DNA of 64,000 bases. It comes from Adiantum capillus-veneris (Eukaryota > Streptophyta > Polypodiopsida > Polypodiales > Pteridaceae). Shown here one piece after another: positions 1 through 13,835 of this stretch (positions within the stretch are counted from its first letter, which is position 1; each line of letters starts with the position of its first letter). Below the pieces are notes generated by a model, which ran no database searches, had not been told where the DNA came from, and saw only the letters and a list, made by a program, of their open reading frames with translations. A program made the translations under genes and the position numbers. Location: positions 49,211,768 to 49,275,767 of the forward strand of contig CM043944.1 of the NCBI GenBank assembly GCA_014529385.2. The letters are read 5' to 3'.

Positions 1-21
1 ATATTTATATTTATATCTATC

Positions 22-23
<2 letters not shown>

Positions 24-69
<46 letters not shown>
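24..69. repeat. (GA)n microsatellite
   Basis: Uninterrupted GA dinucleotide run of about 46 bases just upstream of the first recognisable gene C exon. Confidence 0.95.
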
Positions 70-71
<2 letters not shown>

Positions 72-142
72 ATGATGGTTTTGGTTTTGGCAGAGTTGTC
101 ATGTTTCCTGATGGTTTTGACTTGTCATGTTTCCTGATGAAT

Positions 143-2013
<1,871 letters not shown>

Positions 2014-2102
2014 TACACTTCAAGTAGCAATTGTATAAGATCATGTATTACATAAATTTTATACAATGTCATCCACTCAGAGTATCTTTCTCCACTTGTG
2101 AT

Positions 2103-4926
2103 TCACATACACCATTGTCTCTCTCCACCTTCGTTGACTTTCACGAGCTCCGGAGTTGTTGTATGCCATTGATCTTTTAACTTTTTGTTGTTGTAAATGT
2201 CTGATGGCTTGTGCTGTTGCTGTATTTGCCAAGACTTCTTTTGCCTGCATTCGATGAATGATTCTACGATAGAACCATCAAATAGTTCTCTCAAACTGTT
2301 AGCCTTGATTCGAGAGCCACCATGTCGTGTGTGCCTGAAATAAGCATTTCTCGCCATGTAATGAGACTTTTCCATCCCTTGGGTATTCCATATTGCCGGG
2401 TTCCCATACTTCTGTATAAAATATGGCAAATGATTGAAGATGATGTGCTGGATATGAAAACAAATTAGTTAGAATGTTTTACAGTCACATATTTGCACAT
2501 AAGAGAGAAAGAAATACATGATAATACCATGTAGTGAGTAATCTGGGTGTCTGTCCATGCTGTCTTGAATGATTTTTTCAGAAGGTTGAGATTTTCCTTG
2601 AACTTGTTCATATCACCTTGTGACCAGTCATCTTTGTCGCACATCAAAAATAGGATGTCTATTGATCGTCAAACCTCAGCCTTCGCGTTACGAGTAGTTG
2701 GTTCGTGGTCTTTGACTGCAATATGTAGCTTTTTCCAGCTCTAATACTCTACCTTGCTAACATAAGATGTGTTATATATTTTTCCATGTTTTGTTAGCTT
2801 TGGATCTCTTGTACCTTGGGGCTTAGATAAAAACTTCCGTGCCTTCACCCCACCGATGGATGGTTTGCATGGGACATCCTTCTCAGCAGTTGATCTCTTT
2901 TCATCCCGCTGGATTTTCACATTGCCACCATGAAGCCCCATATCCGACAGTACCATTGCTAAGCACTGCAGGGCTACTTGTCGTTCTGGGGAGTTCTTAA
3001 TCTTCCAAGCAAACCCGATGTATAAGTAGACCAATTTCTCCACAATTCTACAAAGGGCATGCATTGTACAAATGTGGACATTCACAAGTGGTATTTTCAA
3101 AACCGATCGAAAAGCAGGATCCTCAATGTGACGTGTTGGAGCTTTTCTCCACCACTTTGGGTCCATGACCTTTGCAGGCTCCATGCAGAACAAACACGGT
3201 GACTTTGCCATTGCACCCATTCCACAATTATACATGCACTTTAATGTTTTGAGGTCACCTGCAAGATGCCACTGAACTTGAAAGTCTCCCCTTCCATCTA
3301 GACGTAGTACCTCTCCCTGGTTAGTCTGTCGATCAATCACCTCCGGAATATTAGTTCGATGGAACACCCAATATAGAATCTCATGATCTTCTTTCTTTAC
3401 CTGCAACACAAAATAAATGAGACTTAAGTAGATATGAACATTTGAGCTTACTTGAGAATCTCGCTTACCTCAAACGCACCAAGCCACCATATGTTAGATT
3501 CTGATTGAACACTAAAATATAAAGGATCATCACTGGGACACTTTGAGAGGACTCTATTCATTAAAGTAATAGTAACACGCTCTAGCTTTTTCTCTTTAAC
3601 AAGCTCACACTCATCCAGTTTTAACACAAAATGTAATACCCCACGTGACTCTTCAAATGTGATGTTGTAAAACTCCACCATTCTCTTCTGTAATATCCGC
3701 AGGTCCATAAAAATATTGTTGAACTCATCATATGCCATGTTTACTCCATGGCCACTGTAAGTTGCTTTAATATGAAAGGGCTGTCCAAGATAGTCTCCCT
3801 GTGCCTCATTAAGCTGAAGCCTCTCTTTCCAAACACTTGAGGCTGATGGTAGAAGTTTGGATTTTATACCCTTCCTAACAAAGATGGATGAGACAGACTT
3901 TTGGATAGCCGAATATCCTCTTTTGCTTACACCAAGTGAATCAAGTGTGCCTTGTATCTCTTTTGCAGGCACTGAGTTCTCTGAAATAAAGCGGTCCACT
4001 ACATTTCGTTGTAGGACCTTAAACTTCTTGTCATGTACTATATCTGCTGCCAGGCTTCTACTTATAAGTGGCTTCAATCTCTTTCCTATATTGGCTTTGG
4101 GGTCAATGTTTTCCTTGTCAGGATAGATTGAATCTCTACATGAAGACAATGCATAAGTAAATAACAGAAAATTTGCTTCACTAACACTATTTAGGCACAT
4201 GAAAACAATGGATAACAAGAAAAAACAAAAAGATTACTTAACTAAGACAATGTAGCCAACCAAGAAGCATCACCGTAATGCTCGGATTCTTTTCTTGAGA
4301 CCTCCTGATGCAACCTGCAATGTTTCAAGATTGCGCAATTTCTTCTTTCAGATACGACCACCCAAGATGGTGTCCTTCATTTGACAACTTTGCACCTTTC
4401 CTTTCAGTTCTTGTACCTCTGTTTTATGTTGCAAAAGGGTAACCTGATCTATAGAATGTAAATGTGAAAGGCGAACAATCTCACATTGTTGAGCTTGGAG
4501 AATGCTGTTGTAAGTTTCAGCTTCTCTTGTAAGTGATTAACAATAACCCAGAAGTCCCTTTTCTCCATCACCAGCAAAGGTCAATAAGCTTGTAGGATTG
4601 ACAAACGGTGGAGACGCATTAGTCATTGGATTGTTAGGGTAGAGAGAGCCTCTCGTCCAGATATCTATGTGTTTAGCTCCTTGAGCTCTGAGCGTGTCTA
4701 TGGAAGCGGGAGGTATATGTGTGTTTTTTTTACTGCGCTTAATCAATGGTTGGTACTCATTGTCCAAATCAATGTGAAGGTGATATTTGGCTCGTTTCTG
4801 GGTAACATTTGTGCCATTTGAGGAGTGCGCCATTAGCCAAATGTGCAAGTTTAATGGAAAGTGAATAGCGGCTGCGGATTCGTCCCTCCATGTTAGCCTC
4901 ATTCCCTCCATATTGACGAGGTTCAT
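2103..4926 (-). pseudogene. Transposon gene D, copy 1: candidate DDE-type transposase
   Basis: Multi-exon minus-strand gene. The N-terminal exon (4926-4537) contains HLHIDLDNEYQPL. A short coiled-coil-like segment follows, then the main body at 4218-3448 and 3409-2741, then 2647-2465 and 2429-2103. Candidate catalytic residues are the Asp of FVLKLDECEL, the Asp of WHLAGDLKTLKCMY and the Glu of NTQGMEKSHYMARNAYF. Between the second Asp and the Glu are CLFC and HICTMHALCRIVEKL, reminiscent of the CxxC and Cys/His insertions in several eukaryotic transposase superfamilies. It does not look like a TNP2 (classical CACTA) transposase. Copy 1 carries stops at SKVEY[stop] and at a Trp position (TGG>TGA) of copy 2. 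The transposase role is inferred from the residue pattern and from the gene being in both element copies. Confidence 0.55.
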
Positions 4927-5091
4927 TCAATGCAACTGAAAAGAGGATTATCCCTCAATCACTACGAACGAATGTTCAGAAGAGTAAGGAATCTACTTAA
5001 AGTACACTTTTTGAACTTTTACTATGAAAGACCCAGCTCTTTTATTTGCCATTTTTTCTAGAGAGAGAGTGCAAAAAATACATTTTCTTAG

Positions 5092-5126
5092 AAGGCCCTC
5101 CAAATGACCTCCGAAATTTCCTAATG
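5092..5126 (-). repeat. Right terminal inverted repeat of transposon copy 1
   Basis: Read on the minus strand it begins CATTAGGAAATTTCGGAGG and continues ATTTGGAGGGCCTT. It matches both ends of copy 2 with only a few mismatches. The Gypsy-1 reading frame resumes directly after it. Confidence 0.85.
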
Positions 5127-5161
5127 GATTGTGCTTACCAGCAATGTGAGCAATATGAAAA

Positions 5162-7085
5162 TTAAATTGCAAAAGAAAATTTTCCAGCCTCATTTGTTCG
5201 TCGTAAAATGAATGGAGTCCCCAATAAATAGTGCTTCCATATGTCTAGGACATGTAGAACAGCTAAAATCTCTTTCTCATAAATTCCCAAGACCCATTCA
5301 TCCGTATTGAGCCTTCGTCTCTCATATGCTATGGCATGCCCTTCTTGAAGCAAGACTGCTCCAAGGCAATCACCACAAGCATCACATTGGACCTCAAATG
5401 GCTTTGAGAGATCCGGAAGCATGAGGACTAGTTGGGAGGTAATCTTCTCTTTAAGCTTGTCGAAAGAGTTTTTCTCCTTAGCAGTCCATAAATACTTAAT
5501 GTTCTTCTTTGTTAAGTAATGTAATGGTCCTGCTATTTGAGAGAATTTTGCTATGAAGCGTCTATAGTATGCACACATACCAATAAATCTTCTTAGCTCA
5601 TGTGGATATCTTGGATTAGGCCATGCTTTTATTACCTCCAACTTTGATGGATCCATACGGATACCATATTGAGAGATAATATGACCTAAGTGTTGAATCT
5701 CTTGAAGGAAAAATTTGCTTTTCTTTTGGTTCAGAAAAAGCTTGTTCTCCCTCAATTATTTAAAAATCACTTGGAAATGTTGTTTATGTTCCTCTAAGGA
5801 CTTGGAGTAGATGATGATATCATCAAAGAACACTCCATTGAATTTGTGATAGGGTCTAAAGATTTTCTCCATTAGATGATTTAATGTGGCTGGTGCATTG
5901 GTCAAGCCAAAAGGCATGAATAAATATTTATAAAGACCAACATTGTGCGAAATGCGGTCTTTAGGATATCTTCATCCACTATCCTTATTTGATGATAGCC
6001 ACATTTAAGGTCAATTATACTGAAGTAGGTAGAGCCTTGTAGCTTATCAAACAGATCTTCTACCTGAGGTACGGGAAATTTGTTTTTGATAGTGATATGG
6101 TTTACTGCTCAATAGTCCACACACATACAGTATGTACCATCTTTCTTTTGCACTAAAAGGACTGGTGAACAAAAGGGAGAGGAGCTAGGCCTCACCATCC
6201 CTTTGTCTACCAATTCTGGTACTTGCCTCATGATGTCCTCTTGTTGAGCTTGGGAAACTCAATAAGGAGGCTTTTTAGGCGGTGAGCTTCGTGGTATAGG
6301 AGCTCAATTCAATGGTCACCATCCCCTCGTTTTGGAGGTAAGTCCATAGGGATATCATCAATGAACACATCTTGGAATGCTTTTAGAAAATTAGACAAGT
6401 CTAACTCTTCTTGATTCCTACCATTTACATTTGATGAAACATTAGGAGTTTTTAGGGACTCTTTGAAAAAAATCATGTACGTAAAAACAAAGCTCTTCCT
6501 TGATTTATCAAAAGCAGGAGGATTTACAAGTGGTATAGTACGAACAAACTCACTAGCATCTATATACATGTTCTTTCCCCTGTAGGTGAAGTAGATTATC
6601 CTTTCAAAGGACTTCATGTTGGCAACCATGCAGTTGAACCATGGTGCCCCCAGGATAGCATCCTCATGTTGGAGAGGAGGGATGAAAAAGTCTTCTTTGT
6701 CGATATAGCTTTTTACATGAAGCCTCAAATTCCCAATCAAGGGAGTAACGGAGTCTTGTTGTCCCTTGAAATTAGTGTTGGTTGTTATGGCATCTCCCAT
6801 CTCAAAAGCTTGAATGCCCAACTTGGTGGCCAACTCCGTTGATACGAAGTTGTGAGTAGAGCGAGGGTCAAACAAGATGAAGGCATCATGCTGCCTTACC
6901 TTTCCCCAAGCATAGGAGAGAGGTGATCCTTTGCAATGAGCATCCTCTTTTGGAGCTTCAATGGTGGAAGCTCTAGGAGTCTCATTACGAGCATTCCTCT
7001 TGGGGCAAGAACAATAGCCATGTCCTTGCTTTCCACACTGAAAACATTTATGGTCCTTGCAAAAATCTTCAAGTTCTTCAGGCAA
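5162..7085 (-). pseudogene. pol: Gypsy-1 pol: zinc knuckle, protease, RT and RNase H
   Basis: The nucleocapsid knuckle is CFQCGKQGHGYCSCP. The protease motif reads FDPRSTHNF where Gypsy-3 has FDPGSTHNF, so the Gly after the catalytic Asp is lost. The RT core FFDDIIIYS is visible near 5800-5830, and the RNase H region continues as VQCDACGDCLGAVLL and GIYEKEILAVLHVLD. Several frameshifts and stops lie between 5756 and 6309. The frame is ended by the insertion of transposon copy 1 at HIAGKHN. Confidence 0.85.
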
Positions 7086-8340
7086 GAGTTTGTTTTTACC
7101 TTAGTAAACGCCCTTCTCCTTGGACCGATTGTTGTTGTTGTTGTTGTTGTTGGAATTTCCTTGGAAAGAATTTTGGGCATTGGTTTTCCCCTTTGCATCA
7201 TTTTTGTCTTTGTTTTCCATGGGCTTAACATTCCATCTAGCCCCTTGTTGGAAATTGATGCGCGAAGCAACCATGGTGTGGTGGATTACTTCGGTGATAG
7301 AACCAGGCCGTTGAGAGTTGACGTACTCGGCCATCTCTTCAGGTAATCCCGCACAAAATTGTTGCTTTTGCTTGGCAAAGTCTATCTTTTGGAGGGCAGT
7401 ATCCTTGAGATGTAAATCCCAAAACTTGTCTACATATTTGTGGAAAGACTCATGAGAGAGAAGCTTCAATCTGCACCATTCACTAAGCACTTTGTCCTTT
7501 GCACCGCTTGCAAGGAATTGCTTCATGATGGAAACTCATAGAGTTTTCCATGTCTTTGGGGCTTCCTTGTTGCCACTAAGGCTAGCCCATCATTGACGAG
7601 CCAATTTCTAGAAGTGCATAGCTACATGGTGTAGCTTGGAGGACTCTGTGAAGCCCTCATCTCCAAAGGCCGCATCAAATTGTTGGATGAAGGCCAATAC
7701 TTTGTCGGTAGCACCAAAGGTGCCATCATAGGTGAGAAAAGAGATACTCTTTCCTCCCTCTTTGAACTTCTTGAGATTTTGTGACCTTTGCCATGCAAGG
7801 TATGATTTACGATGTCCTCCCCTCTTGTATTCTCTAGGAGAATAGCCATAGCTTTCATCAGAAGAGGAGGAAGGTAAAGAATAAGGAGAAGAGGGTGACC
7901 TCTTTCTTGCCCTTTTCTTTCCTTTGTTTCCTCTCTTCCCTTTTGGAGTGACAAGGAGAAGGACTGTGATTTGACCATTTCCTCTTGGGAGGAGTTGGAA
8001 ATCATTTAGACTGCCGTCTTCTTGGAGCCACATCTTCAAAGGAACTTAAAGATTCATTTCTTTCTTGCTCTTTGGATTCCTCCTCTCGTATGGGAGAGAG
8101 TCTTCTTTTGGAGGTATCATCAACAGGCCTTCTAAGCTCTCTCTCCTCTTGGAGAGGAAGGGTAATACCATAAGCGCAAAGTTGTTGAGTGACTTCAGCT
8201 TGTAAAGCAAGGTTGCCCATAGCTTGCTGCAACCTAGTAACAAGATAATTGACAAACATGGGGGCATCATCATTAGCACCTTCATGTGAAAAATCAAAGT
8301 TATTAATGTTCATTCTACTCTCTTGGTTATTGTCAGCCAT
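7086..8340 (-). pseudogene. gag: Gypsy-1 gag
   Basis: Starts at ATG 8340 (MADNNQESRMNINNFDF), matching the Gypsy-3 start MADNSKESEINVDNFDF. It codes for the capsid/nucleocapsid precursor. A Ser/Arg-rich segment is followed by GKSISFLTYDGTFGATDKVLAF, which is shared with Gypsy-3. Frame changes near 8002, 7608 and 7526-7101 break it into several ORFs. An Asn run near 7120-7150 comes from a trinucleotide expansion. Confidence 0.8.
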
Positions 8341-8990
8341 GCTAATAAATCTTATGTGTTTACTTAGTGTATGCTTTGGCAATTCAAAACCTTAGTTGCT
8401 ACTCCTATTAGACTTTGAAAATTGGCACTTAAGTATCTATACCCATGGCTCATATTGGTTATTTATAGACTCGGGGGGTTCACTATGTGTAAAACTACCA
8501 TATCACGTGCGTTCAAGACATGTTTGTAAAACCCCTTATCTGTGAATTTTGTTAAGAATATAATGTACCCTTTTCTTTTAAAATCTGTAAGTTTTTTTCA
8601 AATTTGAAAAATAATTCCCTTATGTATATATATTTATGTAAGTTTCAAGAACTTTAAATACCCTTCTATTGAACTCACGTGATAGGTTACATTTTTATCA
8701 AGTGACCTACCCGGGATTCTAGAGAGTAGTGGAGTAAGTCTAATAATGCAGAATTTCCAAGGGCTACCTCCTTTCAAACTTCTTATGGCTCAATGATGGT
8801 AAAGCCATAGGAAAGTCTAAAAGACCCCATTATTAAGTCCAAAGTTGAGGTGTGCACCAGATCCCACATAGCAGGCTCAATCAAACCGATAAAAGATCCC
8901 AGTCCCACTTACCCTAATATAATTCACAAAATCAACCATTAATAGGCTACTTAAGGACCTCTCTTATTAAGGAAGAAAAGAGAAACCAAA

Positions 8991-9003
8991 TGCTCTGATA
9001 CCA
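8991..9003 (-). other. Primer-binding site of Gypsy-1
   Basis: Minus strand reads TGGTATCAGAGCA, complementary to the 3' end of plant initiator tRNA-Met. It lies one base after the LTR end. The same site occurs at 59863 in Gypsy-3. Confidence 0.85.
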
Positions 9004-9004
9004 A

Positions 9005-9561
9005 CGTAATGAAAATGGCCTATAAACTTTGAGAGTACCGGAATTAGGACACTTAGACAAAGCATTTTTGTGAGATTACTTTGTGAGCATAGAGGGTGAA
9101 CTTAATTGATGGTAGCAACATAAACATAGTACTTAATTAACTTGGCATGAACAATACTTTTGCAAAAGAGAGAGTTTAGAGAACATGACGACAGTTGAGG
9201 ATTGGATTTATGTGGAGCCCCCACCCTCCAATAGGCATTTGTATTATAGATTCTCCCATTAAGAGAGACTTGGTATAATAGAATCTTTGTGTTTTGTGTG
9301 ACCTAGGTGATGCAATGAAGGTGGAAAACTTCATGCATCACGAGAATAACATAAACTTTGCAAAAAGCATTAACTATCCCAAGCCTCAGTCCCAAGGCCT
9401 CAAACACCTGCGAAGGTGGAGAGAGCTAGCCAGGAATGAGGGTAGGGAAGAGGAAGAACAAACATTTCATAGGAGAAAGAACTAGTTCCTCACTTATTAT
9501 CACTCTTCTTGCTAGCATACATAATAGCATAGTAATGAAGATGGAGAAGATGGCAAGCTTA
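9005..9561 (-). repeat. Gypsy-1 LTR, distal piece
   Basis: Aligns with about 59305-59861 of the Gypsy-3 LTR on the opposite strand and ends TTACG against TTACA. It is interrupted at 9561/9562 by the left terminus of transposon copy 2. Confidence 0.8.
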
Positions 9562-9596
9562 CATTAGGAAATTTTGGAGGTTATTTGGAGGGCCTT
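9562..9596 (+). repeat. Left terminal inverted repeat, copy 2
   Basis: Begins CATTAGGAAATTTTGGAGG and ends GGGCCTT. It matches the reverse complement of 26986-27020 at about 32 of 35 positions. Confidence 0.85.
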
Positions 9597-9882
9597 ATTG
9601 AAGAGAGAGAAAAGAAGGTGCAACCAATGAGCAGCAACCTTACATAACATAGAAATGCATCGAAATTATCACAAAAATAAAAGAAATCATTTTAAAATAT
9701 TGAGATTTGTCCCTTTTCATAAGGTAACTACCTCTTCTCACAAAGTAGGGCCCACTGCCAGTAGTAGCCGTCAAGTTGTTGAGACCTGACTACTGATTGA
9801 TAGCTAACTCTCTCCCTTCATTAAAACATATCCACTACCTTTATGAAAGGCTTTCAAAACTCATTCTCCCTCCATTATAGCT

Positions 9883-11286
9883 ATGGATTCGTATTCTTCC
9901 CACCCAAGAAGTTCTAGAGGTTGCTCTACAGTGTCCCCAACTAACCTCACCATTAGTGTGCCAAGAAGACCATGTAGTAGCATAAGCACTATCTCAATGT
10001 CAAACTCTCTCACTACAGATAATAGGTGGCAAGAGCAGAGGATAAGCAAAGGTTCTTGGGTTCTTGTGCAGCCAAGAAGGAGAAAAAACTCGAAGGCAAC
10101 AAATATGTTTCGTTCTGCATGGAAAGCAAGAGTTCTGGATTTCAAAGTCGAGGTTGGTAAGAAGACTGTGAAAGAGGTCTTTGTTCAACATGTTTTCACT
10201 CACTTTGATGTGATTGCTAATGGCGGAAATGTCTCCATGGTGCATAATCCACAGTGCAACTATGAGTTAATTATTTAGCACTCCTCTATAAATGTTATCT
10301 TACATTTCAAATGTGAATCTGTTTTTTTCTTCTCTTATTACAGATATTGAATTAGGTTATACAGATGTTTGTATTTATCTCTATTCTTTTACATTCACAG
10401 ATGTTTATCCTTCCTCATATGAGGAATGGGAGCCACTGGAGTGCATTATAGGTCTCATCTCTATGACCCATGCTCATATTGGGGTCTTGCAGTATGCGGG
10501 CAGACTAGCAAAATCCTTGCAGATGAGGGTATTTTATTATATGACCATTTCTACCAACTCAATCAAAGGAATCATAGAGGTGTGTTGGTGAAGGTTTCAC
10601 TACCAACCAATTGGAACTCCGTGGATTGGCCCGTTCCCGACACAACAATGAGTGAGGCATTAAGGAGCATGCTCTATAGGGATGTTCAGAGGTCTCTCCG
10701 AAACTTTGTACCCACTAAATTGGTGAAACTTGCAAATTTATGTCATGTTGGTCTCTTTGTTGAGTTATTTTGTACCTGCAATGTACATGTTTCTAAAGCT
10801 ATGCTGCTCTGCAAATCATTTGATTCCCTCTTGTGTGATAAGCTTCTTGATCGAGGGTGGTATGTGAAAGAAACAGATGGCATATGTTGCGAGATTGCTC
10901 TTGAAACATTCATTGTCAAGTATATGCTTGCGACACAGACATTAATAATCTCCTTTTGGTACAAGCGTTCTCACATTGTTGAAGGTTGTTATGTGCCTAT
11001 GGATCAAGAGGTTGCAAGTTTGGCAAACAATGATGTCACAGACGTGGAAGTGGTGGAAAAAGACCTAAATCTTATGACAGTAATCACAATAAGGCAACAA
11101 TGCAATCTTTTGCAACTTCAACATGCCATAGTGGAGGAGGTTTCCGGCATTGACTCCGTAAACTTTTATTTCTTGTTGGGCGGACGAAGTAATGCAACGA
11201 AGGGAGAATCATTTTCTATGTGGAGATCTTTCTGGCCATATTCAGTGCCCATGTATTCTAGCCTGAATGGCTTCAACAAAATGTAA
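9883..11286 (+). CDS. Transposon gene A: unknown protein
   Basis: No family recognised. An ATG at 9883 opens a Ser-rich basic N terminus (SYSSHPRSSRG, QPRRRKNSK). This is followed by FRSAWKARVLDFKVEVGKK and HFDVIANGGNVSMVHN, to about 10270. The next exon probably starts after one of the pyrimidine-AG acceptors near 10343 or 10401. It contains HLYDPCSYWGLAVCG and DWPVPDTTMSEALRSML, a Cys-rich middle, and ends GGRSNATKGESFSMW before the stop at 11284-11286. The gene starts about 320 bases inside the left terminus and converges on the protease gene, an arrangement mirrored by genes C and D at the other end. No copy is visible in copy 1 because that side lies outside the window. Confidence 0.5.
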
Positions 11287-11330
11287 CTTTTTTGACTAGT
11301 TTAATCTTAATATCAAGTGTTTGCTCATAG

Positions 11331-11334
<4 letters not shown>

Positions 11335-11368
<34 letters not shown>
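11335..11368. repeat. (CT)n microsatellite between convergent genes
   Basis: Short CT run between the 3' ends of gene A and the protease gene. Confidence 0.9.
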
Positions 11369-11369
<1 letters not shown>

Positions 11370-11406
11370 AGTATTTGAAACACATAGACATGTAGACAAT
11401 ATCAAT

Positions 11407-13814
11407 TTAATGTATAGACAATGAATTACTAAGTACATTTGTGAGTACAATTTCTGATGTGCTCAATGGGATTAAGTACATTCCTTGCAGGTATGGGACC
11501 AAAATGTCCTCTAGGTAAAAATCGTGAAGATGCCCTTCAAATGAAGGTGGGGAAATAGTAGTGCCAGGTGGATTAAGTAAACCCTTATGTGGTGTGTCAT
11601 CAATCAACAAAGTATTGAGAGCATCATAAGGCACATTGATCTATTCAAAGGGATTGTAGAAAAGTGATACAATAGCTTTAGTTGGGTGGAAATGCCCCGC
11701 AATGGTATCACAATTTCTTTGACTATACACAATATAAAAATCTGATCTCTGAATTTCAACCAAACTGCAAACTATGGATACAAGGGGATTCAAGTTTTGG
11801 GGGTGCATTGAAGACCAGATAGCAACCCTAAACCATGGAATAAAAATATTCAAAAATTCCTTTGTGCCTGGTTGAATTACTACTCTGACATTTGCCAAGT
11901 GGAAACTACGTAAATTGGAGATCTTTGTATGTACATTGTACGGCTGTCGCAGCAGCAACAATCCATTGAGATCCAAAATACTTAGTCTCTGCAATCATTG
12001 TGTGCATACCTATAAGTAGTTAGGAACAAAAAAGAGTATATTATTTAAGTACAATGGATATTACCGGAACAACCATATCTACTTGAAGCAAGAGTCCATA
12101 CTGGTCATTTCTAATGTTGACATTCTGTTGTTGATAGTTGATATTCCGTTCTGTATTGCCAAGGGTATCCACCTCTTGTGGTTGTGCAGTACATGACTCT
12201 TGTTTTTCCAAGGCTGAATGGTTAACTTATTCTGTTGTCTGTTTCTGGCTTTGATTTGCAACGTTGGCCTCCTCCTCTACATGGTCTGTATCTTTTCTAG
12301 AAGGTCTCTTCACATTAGCAATTACTCGAGCTTGGACTCCCTTATATTGATCATGTGCCTCATCCTGTGCTACAATAATAGGCACTCCCATATCCTCCTC
12401 TAACTGGCCTAGACCCTTTGTTGCATTCCTCGCCTCTGAAGAGCATTTTACATCAGCATTTTCAAGAGCTTGGTCTACTTCACATTGATCAACCCCAACT
12501 TCCGTTTCAGCCGCTCCCACTGCAAAGCAAACCGGTGTCTGTTCCTCTAGTATGGGGTCAGTTTTAGAGATTTGGTTTCCAATGGTGGAAACAGGCATGA
12601 CTTCCTCATCACTGGTCATTGCTAAAGTTATTATATGGTAGTCAAAAAAACTGTCTTCTGCATCTAAAACTCTTGGAGTTGAAAGAGATAGTAGATGTTG
12701 AATAATTGATGCACGGTACCTTTGTAAATATTCCAAGGTATAATTTTCCACAGCATTCTGCAAAATTAGTTAACTTTTGGTCAATACTTCAATTAATAAT
12801 AGCACCAAGTTGGTCTAAACCATAGCAAGGAAATACCTTAGACATAAATGGATTCAAAGCAAAAAAAAACTATGTAGTATGTACTCTGCGTGGAGAAGAC
12901 ATCTCCAACCACAAGAATTTTGATCTGCTTGATTAGGCACTTCGACAACTTTAAAGGTTGCCCTGTAGAGTTCATGATTTCCACAAAGCCTTCCATAGAC
13001 GTGAAGTAATATTTTTACACATCTATGAATAGTGAAAGTAATTTGTTATTAACAATATTGAGGTCATCATCCATAGCCCAAATAAACACTCAAGGTTATA
13101 TCAACACTCACACTCTTATCCTGAATGTGTTCCTTGTATGGAGTTGATAGTCCATACCACTTGTTTGTCCAATTCAATGCATACAAGGCTCCAATGATTA
13201 TTTGATTTGTATGGAAACACCAGAGTTGTGACTTGAAGCATTGGACAGTGGACAAACCATCTCTCCAATGTGCCATGAGGGGTGTTTTTTATTCGGAGTG
13301 GCACAGACAAAACTATGAATCTAAAATATGTATTTCAGTATGTGTTTGTTGAGGGAGTTGGCTCTTTATTAAGCTACAATCAATAACAAGGATTTAGTTA
13401 GAGACCAAATAAAAAAGTAAAAGATCTTAAAAAGGTAGAGAAGGGCACTTACTTTAGGCATAAATAAACAATAGAGTCTGTAGTTTGTGCATTGGGATCT
13501 TTCAAAATCCCAATATCAACAGAATCCAGAGCTAATTGCCGAGTACCATCAGCAAGGGGAATGGTTACTAACAGTCCTTCTTTCATGGAATGTAAAATAT
13601 CGTTGTTTCTTTCATTTAATTCTGCAGTAACTAGCCCATAATTTCTCCTATGTGCCTCTTCATCAACAGCAGCAATCTGTATCCTCTTCAAATTCTCTGC
13701 TTCCAAGTAACGTCTTTCTTCTTGCTCAGCTCTGGCTCTGGTGTTCACATCATGAGTAACCTCATGAATCTTAACCCCTTGCTCCCTTTGGCCTGGTGGT
13801 ATTAGCAATATATC
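11407..13814 (-). pseudogene. Ulp1 (C48)-like cysteine protease encoded by the transposon
   Basis: Family members cleave SUMO or ubiquitin-like conjugates. The first exon (13814-13453) follows an AG acceptor and ends at AAA|GTAAGT. It is charged and helical (ARAEQEERRYLEAENLKRIQ). The protease core follows: VFPYKSNNHWSLVCIELDK (catalytic His of HW) and VWTINSIQG, where the usual catalytic Asp is Asn. Near 12890-12940 is VPNQADQNSCGWRCLLHAEY, with the oxyanion Gln and catalytic Cys. A long C-terminal region spans 12763-12227, 12220-12061, 11994-11641 and 11634-11407, with a stop at NPFE[stop]INVPYD. Stops and the Asp-to-Asn change suggest decay. Ulp1 domains are known passengers of plant CACTA and Mutator-like elements. 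Confidence 0.7.
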
Positions 13815-13835
13815 CTGTATTTTAGGGTCAATAAA

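Larger units (their letters stand above)
5127..9561 (-). mobile_element. Ty3/Gypsy element 1: internal region and 3' part of its 5' LTR
   Basis: Minus-strand Gypsy element closely related to Gypsy-3 at 58273-63982. Order from its 5' end is LTR piece 9561-9005, tRNA-Met primer site at 9003-8991, gag from 8340, zinc knuckle, protease, reverse transcriptase and RNase H. It is cut at 5127 by transposon copy 1. The first 1030 bases of the LTR lie at 28050-27021, on the other side of transposon copy 2. The two LTR pieces total 1587 bp against 1589 bp for the intact Gypsy-3 LTR. Confidence 0.85.
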
